DNA of 64,000 bases from positions 67,580,001 to 67,644,000 of the forward strand of contig OZ231126.1 of the NCBI GenBank assembly GCA_965153355.1. The letters run 5' to 3'. Shown here piece by piece: positions 1 through 10,822 of the stretch. Origin of the DNA: Flaccisagitta enflata. Taxonomy: Eukaryota > Chaetognatha > Sagittoidea > Aphragmophora. The notes beneath the pieces were generated by a model. That model was not told the origin of the DNA. It saw only the letters and a list, made by a program, of their open reading frames with translations, and made no database searches. The position numbers and the translations under genes are program-made. How positions within the stretch are numbered: the stretch's first letter is position 1; every line of letters starts with the position of its first letter.

Positions 1-392
1 GGGCCGTCGGTATGTCCATCCGTTACGCAAGTGCCAAAACCGCGTTCCTCGGTTGTTTTTTTTTTTTGTCACGATGAGATCCTATACTGAATCAAATGAT
101 CGACAAACATGTTTTGAAGGCTTCCTTTACTACTCTTGTCGTTTCATCAGTCTGTTTGTCCATCTGTCTCTCCATATATGTCACATGTTCAATACACACA
201 GAGGTACAGCCCAGTTCAATACACACAGAGACACAGCCCGGACGATTCTTTGCCCGGTCGGGCTTGTTTCGAAAACAAAGAATACGGCTCATTTACATCA
301 ATACTTTTTGTAATGAATCGCCATTTCGTTACGTGGTTATTCAGCGTTCGAATGCATCCAGCTGAACGCGTACTTGAATAATTTCAAGATCC
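1..392. other. Gap; 3' tail of a hairpin-ended repeat
   Basis: No exon was recognised. A perfect 5 bp stem GCCCG-GT-CGGGC at 252-263 is followed by TTGTT (264-268), the same end signature as the HINE-like elements elsewhere in the window. A GTCY-rich stretch lies at 148-175, and two copies of a CAATACACACAGAG motif lie near 190-230. The 5' end of this copy is not clear. Confidence 0.4.
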
Positions 393-394
393 TA

Positions 395-1436
395 CAGTAC
401 GGTGGGAGCAATAAGGGCAGCACAAAGAGGGCCTTCTATACTACCTAGAACATAATTCTTTGTTCACTTGGACCAAAAATTCATTCAATCATAAAATAAC
501 GATAAATCAATTCATATTATGGTTTGAATACTTCATCTAACTTCCTGCCGTGGAAACACCTGCTTCTATGGACCACTGTAATGATTTGAAAAGCTTCTAA
601 GGGATCTTCTGCCAGACCTTGTCACCTAACAGTTTGTGCGATTTCATGTCAGTCCTTACAGATTCATAGATTGTCCTTCATGTCTTCATGATCATGAAAT
701 TCTTTGGGGTAATCAGTGTTGGGAAATCAAGTTAGTAGCCTTTTAACTCTTTTCAGCCTCTGACGTTTATTCAGTCAAATATTTTATCTCTAGACAAGCA
801 AGTGTGTGTTGTGATAGATGGCACAAAAAAACTGCTCAATTCATATCTCAATTTTCAAAAGTGACAAGCAATCTTCAAACTGCTCTCAATTCTAAACGCT
901 TTGAGCTACCAGAATGGGATTGGATTCAAATGAAAAATTTTTTGAAGCCGTTTCTGAATCTCACCAATTTTTCTTATCTATCTTTAACCAAATTGTAGTT
1001 ATTGATGTTTATAGGTGAACGAAGACTTTTGTTCTAGGTAGTATTCTCATTGTTTGAAGGAGGAACTTAAAGCTTTCATTTTTCTGAAAGCTGATGGTCT
1101 AAGGTATTAAGTGAACATAAAATTCCACATCAAGTGATTCAAAAGAAAACTGAGAATTGATAAACCTTTTATTGCTTGCGGAGTAATAGCTCTGTTGGTA
1201 TAGTGCTAAACCTAGCTGTAATAGTTGCTTCTCTTCAGGGTCACAGGTTTGATTCCAGAGAGGTGTTGCAGCTTTTTTCTTTTTGGTCAAGAGTTACAGC
1301 TAGAGGTATGAAACTATATTCACTCAAAGCTCTTACCCATCTGCTTTCGAAAAAACCACAGTTCAAGCTACTTCATTAAGATAGTGCAGCAGGAAATGAC
1401 CCTCCATCTGAGGTCGTCATTGCTCCCATCGTACTG
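395..1436. mobile_element. MITE with TA target duplication, 18 bp TIR
   Basis: Inverted ends CAGTACGGTGGGAGCAAT (395-412) and its complement (1419-1436, one difference) are flanked by TA at 393-394 and 1437-1438. TA duplication with CAG-starting ends is typical of the Tc1/mariner/pogo superfamily. No transposase is present, so the element is non-autonomous. It contains a tRNA-like segment (1178-1262) and a motif (about 890-950) that recurs in other MITEs of the window. Its right end lies about 13 bp before a 3' splice site. Confidence 0.72.
1178..1262 (+). repeat. tRNA-like box A/box B sequence (possible SINE head)
   Basis: TAGCTCTGTTGGTATAGTGC (1187-1206) resembles a Pol III box A, and GGTTTGATTCC (1246-1256) resembles a box B at tRNA-like spacing. 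The stems do not pair well enough for a working tRNA, so a decayed tRNA or a tRNA-derived SINE head inside the MITE is more likely. Confidence 0.35.
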
Positions 1437-1453
1437 TATCTCTCGCTTTTCAG

Positions 1454-2500
1454 GAAGCAGCGGTCATTGGAGCCTACGCCTCTGTTTCCTCCGCATCTTT
1501 CAAGACTAAAACCGATAAATCCTTATCTGTCAAAGCATCACTTCCGGAACTCGCCGAGGGAGAATGTAAAGCTGACCAAGCCGACGAAGCCGACGAAGCC
1601 GACCAAGTGATTCATAGCAACGTCGATGAAACAGTTGTTGGTCAACAATCTACTGGAGACTACTCGGACACTTCTGATGCAGCTGTTGGTGTTCAGTCCG
1701 TCATCTCATCCCAACGCATCAACGAACAACCGTTCAACCGAACACCGCCCGAATCGTCATATTTTGTCACTTCGCGGGATGCGGGATACGCGACTACACA
1801 GAAGCCATCATCCTCTGTATCACTCGCTTCGCACGCCACGCTGACAGATGGTGGATATCAATCGGCAGTGTCAACAACAACAACAACCATGTCAACATCT
1901 CATGAGTCATCATCATCAGCTGTAGCCTTTGCTTCACACGCCACGCTGACTGATGAAGATGGAGATCAACCTGAAGTGTCAATGACAACCTTGTTGGCGT
2001 CAACTTCCGTGAATCCAACCTTTGCCAATGACGAATCATCAGCATTCACGAATGAAGATAATCTTCCATCTGTAGCGTCATCGTCATCCGTCTTCGCGTC
2101 ATCTAACGAGCAGCAATCATCTGCAGCACTTTCAGCGTCTGTAACCAAATCCGAAGTATCATCGGTAGTAGAAGTCGTTTCCGGTGGTGAGTTGAAGATG
2201 AAGGGTATATCACCTTCTAAGTCGATGGATAAATCCGCTTATCGGTTTTCCGCGCCACCAACTGTTTCATCATCTGTAGCGTCATCTGCGGCGTCATCTG
2301 GGGCATCATCATCTGCTCCGACTTCCGCCATATCGCCCGCTGAGTTATCTCCGGATTCGTTGGAAGCGGTGCGGAGAAATCGTCTGAGCGTGATCATTGA
2401 TCCTTCCAAGGACAAAACTGTTTACAACTTTGTTTTCCCAGCACCGTCCATTATTGATATCAAGAATGACAGAGAAGACGACAACAAGAACAACAACAGC

Positions 2501-2546
<46 letters not shown>

Positions 2547-2566
2547 GCAACAGCAACAGCAACAGC

Positions 2567-2609
<43 letters not shown>

Positions 2610-2690
2610 GCAACAACAACAACAGCAACAACAACAACAACAACAAAAACAACAACAACAGCAGCAACCACAACAACAACAGCAACATCC

Positions 2691-2787
<97 letters not shown>

Positions 2788-3141
2788 CTTTTTTTCGTCA
2801 AACCCTATCTTCAAACCTGATCCATCTTACGCCCACAACCCGCTTTTCGTTTCTTTGGGAAAAACAAATGGAAATGATTACAGACCGACGGACAGACCGC
2901 TGGAAAATTCAATGAGCAGACCAAACAACGGAAATAGTAATGACTTGAAAGTTCAAGAGTCTACGTCCCTTCCTCTCGTGTTGGATACAAGATGCAGAGG
3001 AGAAACAAGAGGAGGAGAAGGAGGAGGAGGAGGAGGAAGGGGAGACGGTGGGAAAGTGGTGGTTGGCGGTCGCGCGTCTTCTCCCCATCTGCCGCAAAAA
3101 CTGAAACGCCTTTCGACAACATTGGCTATTTCCATGGATAG
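1454..3141 (+). CDS. Exon A: Ser/Thr-rich protein with long Asn tract
   Basis: Internal exon of an unrecognised gene. The acceptor is the pyrimidine-rich CTCTCGCTTTTCAG ending at 1453 and the donor is GATAG|GTAAGG at 3141/3142. The frame is open for 562 codons and exits in phase 2. The exon starts EAAVIGAYASVSS; no ATG is needed because it is internal, and earlier exons lie outside the window or were not recognised. Visible parts: an internal repeat marked by ASHATLTD (near nt 1830 and 1935); Ser/Thr-rich low complexity; a non-repetitive block RRNRLSVIIDPSKDKTVYNF (about 2370-2430); an Asn/Ser tract of about 100 residues encoded by AAC (2482-2788); and a Gly/Arg-rich stretch (about 3000-3055). 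No signal peptide, membrane segment or enzyme domain was seen. The protein looks intrinsically disordered with a prion-like Asn-rich segment. Cellular role unknown. Confidence 0.75.
2482..2788 (+). repeat. (AAC)n coding microsatellite
   Basis: This is an AAC trinucleotide tract with scattered AGC, AAA and CAC codons, kept in the Asn frame within exon A. The long Leu, Val and Cys frames on the opposite strand are by-products of the repeat, not genes. Tract length is expected to vary between individuals. Confidence 0.9.
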
Positions 3142-3144
3142 GTA

Positions 3145-3146
<2 letters not shown>

Positions 3147-3228
<82 letters not shown>
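3147..3228 (+). repeat. (GA)n directly after the exon A donor
   Basis: About 40 GA units start within the splice donor GTAAGGAGAGA. The tract lies in intron 1, and its complement, (CT)n, lies at the 3' end of intron 2. Confidence 0.95.
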
Positions 3229-3232
<4 letters not shown>

Positions 3233-3374
3233 GACAGACAGACTGTGACAAATATGAGAGAGAGAAAGACAGAGACATAGACATAGACAGAAAAACAGAT
3301 AGTCTGACCGACAGAAAATCATTACATACAAGCGTTTGACTTGTCGGTCTCTGTTTTGACTCGAATTTCTGCAG

Positions 3375-3486
3375 TGGGGATTTTGTGCCGATTTCTGTGT
3401 TGGACCGACCCGAATTTTTCGTTTCCAATCAAGGAAAAGAAATCCATCAAAATCCTACACCACCGCCAAGGAAAAACCACATCAAG
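3375..3486 (+). CDS. Exon B: 112-nt Pro-rich exon
   Basis: This exon was found from splice signals. The acceptor is TTTCTGCAG ending at 3374 and the donor is ATCAAG|GTGAGA at 3486/3487. Entry in phase 2 matches the exit of exon A (AG+T gives Ser), and 37 open codons follow before a phase 0 exit. The peptide includes GDFVPISVLDRPEFFVSNQG and ends near PTPPPRKNHIK; PTPPPR fits the PxxPxR pattern of class II SH3 ligands, which is inference only. The frame agrees on both sides with exons A and C, which is the main evidence that it is real. Confidence 0.68.
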
Positions 3487-3856
3487 GTGAGATCCCTAAA
3501 AGAGTGTGTGTGTGTGTGTGCGTGTTGTTAAAGTACTTGATGACTTGTACTTTCAAGGATAATAATATACGTTATGTCTCAATTATTAATAGCTCTTAAG
3601 CTAGGTAGCGTTTAACCATTATTAACAAGTTAGAGGCAATGAGTAATACCAGTATCAGATTCACAAGAAGGTATTTAATAGGTAACAGAGTATTCGCAGG
3701 AGAAACAGACAATTTAATGAATTAATGCAATGCCCTTAATTAATAGATTAACTTACATTGTTAGAGCTGGAGTAATCCTACTAAAATTTGCGGAGAGGAA
3801 AAGATCTCTCCTAAAGGTCTCTTTAGCTTATATATCTTACAATATTGTTTTGGGAT
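3487..3856. other. Intron 2, AT-rich, nothing recognised
   Basis: The stretch starts with the GTGAGA donor and a short (GT)n at about 3504-3520. No further exon or repeat was recognised before the 85 bp inverted repeat at 3857. Confidence 0.6.
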
Positions 3857-3941
3857 CTAATAACAAACTGTTTCTCATATCCTGGATGAAAGACCACAAT
3901 CATATCAATATTCTTGGGTTCATTATTCCAACTTATTCAAA
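3857..3941 (+). repeat. Left arm of an 85-bp perfect inverted repeat
   Basis: It runs from CTAATAACAAACTG to CTTATTCAAA and is, by eye, identical to the reverse complement of 7662-7746. The arms bound a 3.9 kb block in intron 2. No target duplication was found. Confidence 0.85.
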
Positions 3942-5085
3942 TATCTTGTTTTAATTTCATATTGGAATTTGCCATGACAATAAAGTTACGTTTCTAGTTT
4001 ATTTGTCATTTTATATTTCTACATCACCCTGCTTTATGTAAAAGTACTTCAATTTTTATCTAAAATTGAAATACTTTTAATCAAGAAAATAATGACATAG
4101 GAAATTAAAACTTCAACTGAATTATTACAATAATTATCATAAAACTAAAAAAACGTCTTTCTAATTGCCTAATTTTTGTGTGAAATATTTTCTCTTCAGA
4201 TAGTATATGAATTCTAAAACTAATTCTTTACGCAACCTTTCATAGGAACAATATCCTCACCTACCCTTTTATGACAGTTCACCTTAAGCATGAATTAATG
4301 AATAGAAAGCAAAGTGTAACACCATATAAATGCAATGCACAATTAACAATACAATTACAATTCAATTGAAAATTAACGGTTGTCTTTTGTTCTTGTCGAT
4401 ATCACCGGCACTGCATTCAATAGAACACGATAACGTTGGTGGGTGAGTGTCAGTGAGTGCCAGTGTTCGTGATACATTTTTTTTTTCTGAAGTATGTAAC
4501 CAATTGTTTAAGAGTGTAACTATTGCTTTTCAAATAGTTTTTTTAAAGGTCAAAGATATGACAAATCTTTACACTGTACCATTTTAGTGCTTTTTTTCAG
4601 TTGTGATGCTCTAAGAATTCTTTCTTTGGAATTCTTTCTTTTTCTTTACTGATCTTTCCTGTCAGTTCACATTTTTGAGTATTTAATTTCTTTTGACTTA
4701 GAGATATTTTCCATTTTTCTCGTTTTGCCAATTTTGGTGAAGTGTCATCTGGGGAATCGGGTCAATGTGGGTCACCCCCATGTCGTGTTGTATGGGTGCA
4801 GATGTTATAAGTGCTAATCTTCTGTTGTGGTGGTTAAGATGCAATTGATGTAATATTATTAGTGGTGCTGTGTGATGCTGTGTTCATTGAAAATCGATTC
4901 TCCAAGTTCTTTTTCTTTTCTTTGTCCTTTGTCTTTGTCTTTGCCAGTGTCAACAATTTTTATCACAAACGGTACGGTATACATCCATGAATGAAAATAT
5001 CTAGTACTACTAAAAATCTTAAAATTGAATTCTCACTACAAACAACTTGGGTAAAGTGAGAGATATTGTTCCATTTGTCAAACAT
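3942..5085. other. AT-rich intronic sequence
   Basis: AT-rich sequence with no long open frame, no clear repeat and no splice pair that would add an exon. Confidence 0.5.
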
Positions 5086-5583
5086 TTTTTTTTTTTTTTC
5101 GTCAATTCTGTCTCTCAATGCCTACCTTGTTTCTCTCCCCTCTGGAGAGGTCTGTCTGTCAGTCAATTTCCCCCAGCAGTGTTGGAAATGTCCATCAGTA
5201 TGTCTTTGTATTTCTAAAAGCTTTGTTAGGCTGTTTGTCTGCCTCCTTCCCAAACAATGACGCAGTCTGTCAGTATGTCTTTCCCTATCACCCCTTTGTC
5301 TGTCTGTCAGTAAAATGTCTGGCCCATTGTACATTAAGTTTAAATCAATGTTTTAATGTCCATTGTGGTCAGACTATAAAAGGGCCAATATTCAATTCTT
5401 TAAGTTAATTGTAACTCACTTGTTATGTCACTGCCTCACTTAATTGTCCATCAGTCTGTTTGCTGAAGTTTTCTTTATGAAGTTCACCTTCTGTATATCA
5501 TTCTAACCATCCACCAAAAAAAAACTTCAGCAAACTATCATTTAATTCTCCAACTCTGTCCTCCATCATCGGACAGACAAATA
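5086..5583 (+). repeat. Left arm of a ~490-bp inverted repeat
   Basis: It matches 7008-7505 in inverse orientation with almost no differences except a longer A/T run. Pieces contain clustered TCTGTC/GTCTGT words. The segment 5525-5646 is also repeated directly at 7521-7642. Confidence 0.85.
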
Positions 5584-6624
5584 ACCAAAACGACATACAG
5601 GCAATAAAACTTTCAAAATGAGCTCCGACTCTTGGGCATCCATCCCCAACTCTCAATAACAAAGGAAAAAAATTTTCCATCCAAACAACCAAGCGATGGA
5701 TAGACGGACCAACTGATTAACCAACGGGCGATCCACTGATCAACAAAATGACTAAAACAGTCACACAACATGCCACTAACACTACTTAAAAATATGTACC
5801 TGTTCACATGGAACAAGACAACGTAAATCTCCAAACACTCATATAATTTCACATGTTCTGAAAAGAATTCTTTAAGCCTTTACCGTAGCTTATAATCCAT
5901 TACTCCACGTTTAGTGACTTATACGGATATCAGTTTTAGCAGACGAACAGATAGACCCAAATTATGTAGAGTCGCGAATTCACTAGTAGAAACCCAAAAA
6001 CAATAGCTTTTCCTTCAGATAAGCATTCTTGGCCAATAATCACCTTCAAGTGGCCTACCATCAAGCTTACCAAGTCCAACCGGCCAGACTCGTCTCACCT
6101 ACCCACATCTTCCGCCAAAATACTTCAAAAGAAAAATAAAACTCTGATTACTCACATCTTTAGAAGCCAAAAGAATTTTTTTTTCTTTTTTTTTTCAAAA
6201 TACTTCTGGAATTCTCCAGATTTTCTGAAATACCCCAGAATTCCCTAAAATCCTTTACAACTTTCAAATTCTTTTTCAAAACTTATCTAAAATTTGTAAA
6301 AGTGACAAGAATTTTCAAAAAAAACTAACTGCTTACACCTTCAGCATCTATCTGATGAAAATAATTATCTCCAAATTAAATCACCAAGACAAATCATCAA
6401 ATCCAAAAACAAAACTAAGTCCGAAAATTGCACTGGTCTTGGGCTGACCGGAAACCCCTATTTTTCAGCCCAATACATGAAACCAGCCCGGCTTTCACAA
6501 TTGGGAAAAGTCACGATTCCCATGAACAAAGCCAGATACATCGCAATCCAGTCACGGATAGTTGGGTAATAAAATGCACATTTTTCAAAATGGAATTACC
6601 AACGAACAAACTAACCTAAATGTC

Positions 6625-7000
6625 ATTCTAAGGTCAACTATCATGTGAAGGCCAACCATCAATTAAATGGCACTATTATCGTTAAAGGTCAACTAACATT
6701 GTTGAAGGTCAACTATATTGTGGAAGGTCAGCTAACATCATCAAAAGTCAATCAACATCGTTAAAAGTCAATCAGCATCTTTAAAGGTCAATCATCTCGT
6801 TAAAAGTCAATCAACAAATTATAGGTCACTGAAGCCTTATAGGTCACTTACCCCTTTTATCATAGCCCAGAATAGTCAAAATTCAGCCAAAGTAGCAAAA
6901 TTTAACAAAAAAATAGTTCAAATTTAGCCATAATATCAAAATTTAACCTAAAATAGCCAAAAGTAGCCTAATTTGTTAAATTTTGTCAAAAACAGCTAAA
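6625..7000 (+). repeat. Degenerate minisatellites between the inverted arms
   Basis: At 6625-6845, a ~22 bp unit like AAAGGTCAACTAACATCGTT repeats with changes. At 6865-7000, an AT-rich unit with AATAGTCAAAATT words repeats. A fragment of the first unit (AACTAACATCG) reappears at 7651 beside the outer arm. Confidence 0.65.
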
Positions 7001-7007
7001 ATTAGTT

Positions 7008-7505
7008 TATTTGTCTGTCCGATGATGGAGGACAGAGTTGGAGAATTAAATGATAGTTTGCTGAAGTTTTTTTTTTTTGGTGGATGGTTAGAATGATATA
7101 CAGAAGGTGAACTTCATAAAGAAAACTTCAGCAAACAGACTGATGGACAATTAAGTGAGGCAGTGACATAACAAGTGAGTTACAATTAACTTAAAGAATT
7201 GAATATTGGCCCTTTTATAGTCTGACCACAATGGACATTAAAACATTGATTTAAACTTAATGTACAATGGGCCAGACATTTTACTGACAGACAGACAAAG
7301 GGGTGATAGGGAAAGACATACTGACAGACTGCGTCATTGTTTGGGAAGGAGGCAGACAAACAGCCTAACAAAGCTTTTAGAAATACAAAGACATACTGAT
7401 GGACATTTCCAACACTGCTGGGGGAAATTGACTGACAGACAGACCTCTCCAGAGGGGAGAGAAACAAGGTAGGCATTGAGAGACAGAATTGACAAAAAAA
7501 AAAAA
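7008..7505 (-). repeat. Right arm of the ~490-bp inverted repeat
   Basis: Inverse copy of 5086-5583, ending in an A-run of about 27 bases. A direct copy of 5525-5646 follows at 7521-7642, so one duplication step carried the inner end twice. Confidence 0.85.
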
Positions 7506-7661
7506 AAAAAAAAAAAAAAACTTCAGCAAACTATCATTTAATTCTCCAACTCTGTCCTCCATCATCGGACAGACAAATAACCAAAACGACATACAGGCAA
7601 TAAAACCTTCAAAATGAGCTCCGACTCTCGGGCATCCATCCTTAAATGGCAACTAACATCG

Positions 7662-7746
7662 TTTGAATAAGTTGGAATAATGAACCCAAGAATATTGATA
7701 TGATTGTGGTCTTTCATCCAGGATATGAGAAACAGTTTGTTATTAG
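7662..7746 (-). repeat. Right arm of the 85-bp perfect inverted repeat
   Basis: Exact reverse complement of 3857-3941, followed at once by an AAC/AAT-rich tract. Confidence 0.85.
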
Positions 7747-7796
7747 AAAATGCATGAGACGAAAAAGAAGAGGACGATGGAAAAGAAAAAAATGAT

Positions 7797-7980
7797 GAAA
7801 AAAAAACAACAACAACAACAACAATAAATACAACAATAACAACAACAACAATAACAATAACAATAATTATAACATAAATAACAACAATAACAACAATAAC
7901 AACAACAAAAACAAAAACAACAACAACAACAACAACAACAACAATAACAACAACAACAACAACAACGACAATAACAACCG
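7797..7980 (+). repeat. (AAC/AAT)n low-complexity tract
   Basis: AAC, AAT and AAA triplets in intron 2. Opposite-strand Val/Leu frames here are artefacts. Confidence 0.9.
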
Positions 7981-8651
7981 CGATAGAAATAACGAATATA
8001 GATAACACTCCGAGTGATAAGGAACTTTAGAGCTGCTTTTTCTCCGTTGGTTTACCCGATGTGCTTTCTCAGACTCAATTATGTATTTGAGGGTCGCATG
8101 GGACCAAAAAGTACTCAAGTCCAAACCAAAGTATCAATCATAGGAAAATTCTCAGAACACTCGTTGCTTAGGTGAAGCTTATATTGTCTTAGTCAAAGCA
8201 AAATTAGATTTTTTTTCAAGATTAATTTTTTCCTTATTGGGACAAGAAATCTGTCACGAAAAAAAATACTCTACCGTACTACCGGGAATTCTTATTGCAC
8301 CTATTCGTAAGGAATATTTTGACTAACTGTTAGAACTAAAATTAAAAACAAGGCCAACACCTATAAGTGGTTTCACACAAACACAAGGCTCGGGGATAAG
8401 GTTTCAACTCGTTCTTCATCGTGCTCATCTGCGTTAACGATTGTTATTGAACGATTATTGGATCATCATTGTTTACACATGTCCGACCGACTCCAATCCC
8501 CTTTCTCTCTCTCCCCGGTCCCTTTGAAAAAACAGTACATTTTGGTCTTTCGAACAATATTATCTGCAGAGAGAATTGTACTCTCCTCGGCCTCGGCTCT
8601 GTTTTCATTCCCCTCATTCGCGATTATCCTCGAGGCTCAATCATTGATTTC

Positions 8652-8654
<3 letters not shown>
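7981..8654. other. 3' part of intron 2
   Basis: Mixed-composition sequence without a confirmed exon. The open frame that enters from about 8458 runs through the splice acceptor and becomes real coding only at 8728. Confidence 0.5.

Positions 8655-8721
<67 letters not shown>
8655..8721 (+). repeat. (CT)n acting as polypyrimidine tract
   Basis: A perfect CT run leads directly into TATTCAG (8721-8727), the acceptor of exon C, so the microsatellite itself provides the pyrimidine tract. Confidence 0.85.
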
Positions 8722-8723
<2 letters not shown>

Positions 8724-8727
8724 TCAG

Positions 8728-8817
8728 GTTCATGGAGAGAAAAGCGTGGTTGAAGTGGTTCAGCGATTCAAGAAAATGACGGAAGAGTTCACCAAGTTGA
8801 GCGACGAATCGTTTTGA
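8728..8817 (+). CDS. Exon C: terminal coding exon with stop
   Basis: The acceptor is TATTCAG|GTTCAT. Entry in phase 0 matches exon B, and 29 codons are followed by TGA (8815-8817). The peptide starts VHGEKSVVEVVQRFKKMTEE and ends KLSDESF; it is charged and likely helical. Joining A, B and C gives about 629 visible residues. If exon B were skipped, the phase 2 exit of exon A would read this exon in another frame and stop within 18 codons. Confidence 0.72.
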   Translation, partial: VHGEKSVVEVVQRFKKMTEEFTKLSDESF

Positions 8818-9051
8818 TGGAGAGAGCGAGAGAGCGAGAGAGCGAGAGAGCGAGAGAGCGAGAGAGCGAGAGAGCGAGTGAGAGAGAGCGAGAGCGAGAG
8901 GGAGGGAGAGAGAGAGGGAGAGAGAGAGATCAATGAACATAGTGCCACGATTGGATCCCAATAACATTGACAATTGTCCTTTGTAGCGACCAATTAAGTG
9001 TTGTATTTGTTATTGTTGAACGTGGATATTAGCTTTTTTATTAAAATGACA
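8818..9051 (+). other. 3' UTR with (GAGAGAGC)n and ATTAAA
   Basis: A purine-only repeat (GA/GAGC, 8819-8930) directly follows the stop. ATTAAA at 9040-9045 is a plausible polyadenylation signal. The 3' end position is inferred. Confidence 0.5.
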
Positions 9052-9351
9052 AGAAAAGAAAAGTCTCCAATTTCGCTTTTTACAAAGCGTCCTGTAATAA
9101 GATTATCTAGTGTATCTGTACAGCTTCTCTCGTGACAAAGTAATGCTATACTTAACTTAAGCCGATTATTAGCTTTTATACATTTGCAAGTTTGATTCTT
9201 TTAGCTGTATGGCTTTTGTCGACAATTGGCAGTTTTACTAAGGAAGTCACTTTCTCGGTATTTTATACCAGTAATGGCGGTTGTCGCCGTGAGGAAAAAA
9301 GTCATAAGCATTGGACACTTTTCACCAAGATTTTATCTTCATTCCCTGTAG

Positions 9352-9580
9352 TTTTTTTAGTCACGTGCTATGCGACTCTTCACCCCGCTTTGTCCGTCCG
9401 TCTGTCGGTTGGTCGGTCGGTTGGTCGGTCGGTCCCCATTTTACTTTTTTTATTCATTTTACTTTTTTGACTTCACCGCTCCTGTCCAAATAGTTTAGTG
9501 ACCTCAAATACAGCCCCTGCCCACCCGCACAGCTCCTGCCCACCCGCATGGACTTCGGTAGCCGTGTATCCGGCCTTGTT
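9352..9580 (+). mobile_element. HINE-like hairpin-ended element, AGTC type
   Basis: T-run, AGTCACGTGC, CACCCCGCTTTGTCCG, then (GGTY)n, two copies of CTCCTGCCCACCCGCA, and the 3' hairpin AGCCG-TGTATC-CGGCC followed by TTGTT. The 3' word is decayed (GCATGGACT). Confidence 0.75.
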
Positions 9581-9639
9581 TATTTTCAGATCAAATCAAA
9601 AGCAATTGTATTTATTGATTGCAATAAAAATCAGAGAAA

Positions 9640-10000
9640 AATAGAACTGAGCTGAAATACTCAAAATCACTTAACCAGATATCCAGCTATGCTCACTGAA
9701 ATGCTTTATTGTATTTTGCATGCTCAATAGAAATATTTATCCTACTAAAAATTAGAAGAAAACTGAGTTAAATGAGCTAAATGAGCAAGAATACTTTAAA
9801 ACATGCTCACAGATGAGCAGTTCTGCTCACCGACATGCTTTCTTATAGCTGCTTACTTAAACATGTATCCAAAAATTTATTTATTTGTTGCATTTAAAAT
9901 AAAAAAAAAAAAAGACTGAGCTAAATGAACTAAAATGCTCCAAAACACCCTCACAGATGAGCAGTTATGCTTTCTTGTATTTGCATGCTCAGACAAACTT
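9640..10000 (+). repeat. Three imperfect ~90-bp repeats
   Basis: A block with GAGCTAAATGAGC, ACAGATGAGCAGT and TGCTCA words recurs at about 9645-9730, 9765-9855 and 9916-9995. The surrounding sequence up to 10,375 is AT-rich with no gene seen. Confidence 0.55.
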
Positions 10001-10615
10001 AAGTACACTTTTTGATTGATCCTTCTTAAAATCATAAAAAAAATGAAAAAAATTCAATTTGAATTTTTTGTAAATAAATGTTGAAAAATTCATAGCGCAA
10101 AAAATATTTGCTGTAGAGCATTCTGCTTGGCGCCAAATGAAAGAGAATTATCACATTTACTTACCCTATCAATTTCATCGGAGGCAACATTCGGTCGATT
10201 GAGACCGATAACTTTCGCATAAGAAAATGAAAACCCCGTTTCTTTCAAATAAGTCAAAAAGTCGAAGACTGACTTACACTTTTTCCCGATTATGATTTAT
10301 GATGGGAGAATCAATTACGTTCTTTAACAAGTTTCATTGAAGTTCAGTTTATACGAGCATTAGTTCTGTTTCATCTCAATCGCTCTTGTGATTAGATAGC
10401 GTGTCATTGGATTTGATTTGGTCAATGGAGTCATGAACACCTCTACAAATAGTTTGCAAATGAGCTTTAGATTCATAAATTGTACAAGGGTGAGATTCAA
10501 TAACTAGTTGATAAATACATACATTTCTGCATATACACATCATATTCAACGCAAACAGACACACAGACAGCCATTCCTTGTTCAATTGTAAAAGAGAAAA
10601 CTATTGATTACTATT

Positions 10616-10822
10616 TCAGGTACAAGTAATGCGGTTCAACCTTTCAGCATCTTCAGAATAGATATCATGGAAATGGATGCTGGTATCATGATTACTGTTC
10701 AGGTTTGACCATTTTTTACATGTGGATAGTATGTGTTGCTCGCCGTCAGTTTCATTGCATTCTGGGCAGATTTCCGGTATGGTGCCTTTAATGTTTCGGC
10801 CGCATTCTAGCATCCCGTTTAG
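10616..10822 (-). pseudogene. LINE 3' fragment (zinc-knuckle tail)
   Basis: The minus-strand frame contains CPECNETDGEQHILSTC, a CxxC...H...C pattern like that found after the reverse transcriptase in many APE-type LINEs. The frame is cut at 10,822 exactly where the tandem array begins, and stops at 10,616. The stretch 10,376-10,615 may be its 3' UTR. It is a truncated remnant with no catalytic part. Confidence 0.55.

Noticed and set aside
1178-1262. A functional tRNA gene
   Set aside because: Box A and box B are present, but the acceptor and T stems do not pair and no discriminator/CCA context fits; kept only as a tRNA-like repeat.
2345-2814. Long antisense frames of poly-Val, poly-Leu and poly-Cys
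   Set aside because: They are the reverse reading of the AAC repeat in exon A; any frame of GTT repeats is open.
5118-7476. An identical 96-residue frame on both strands
   Set aside because: It is explained by the inverted repeat in intron 2; no homology, no splice support and low-complexity TCTGTC sequence.
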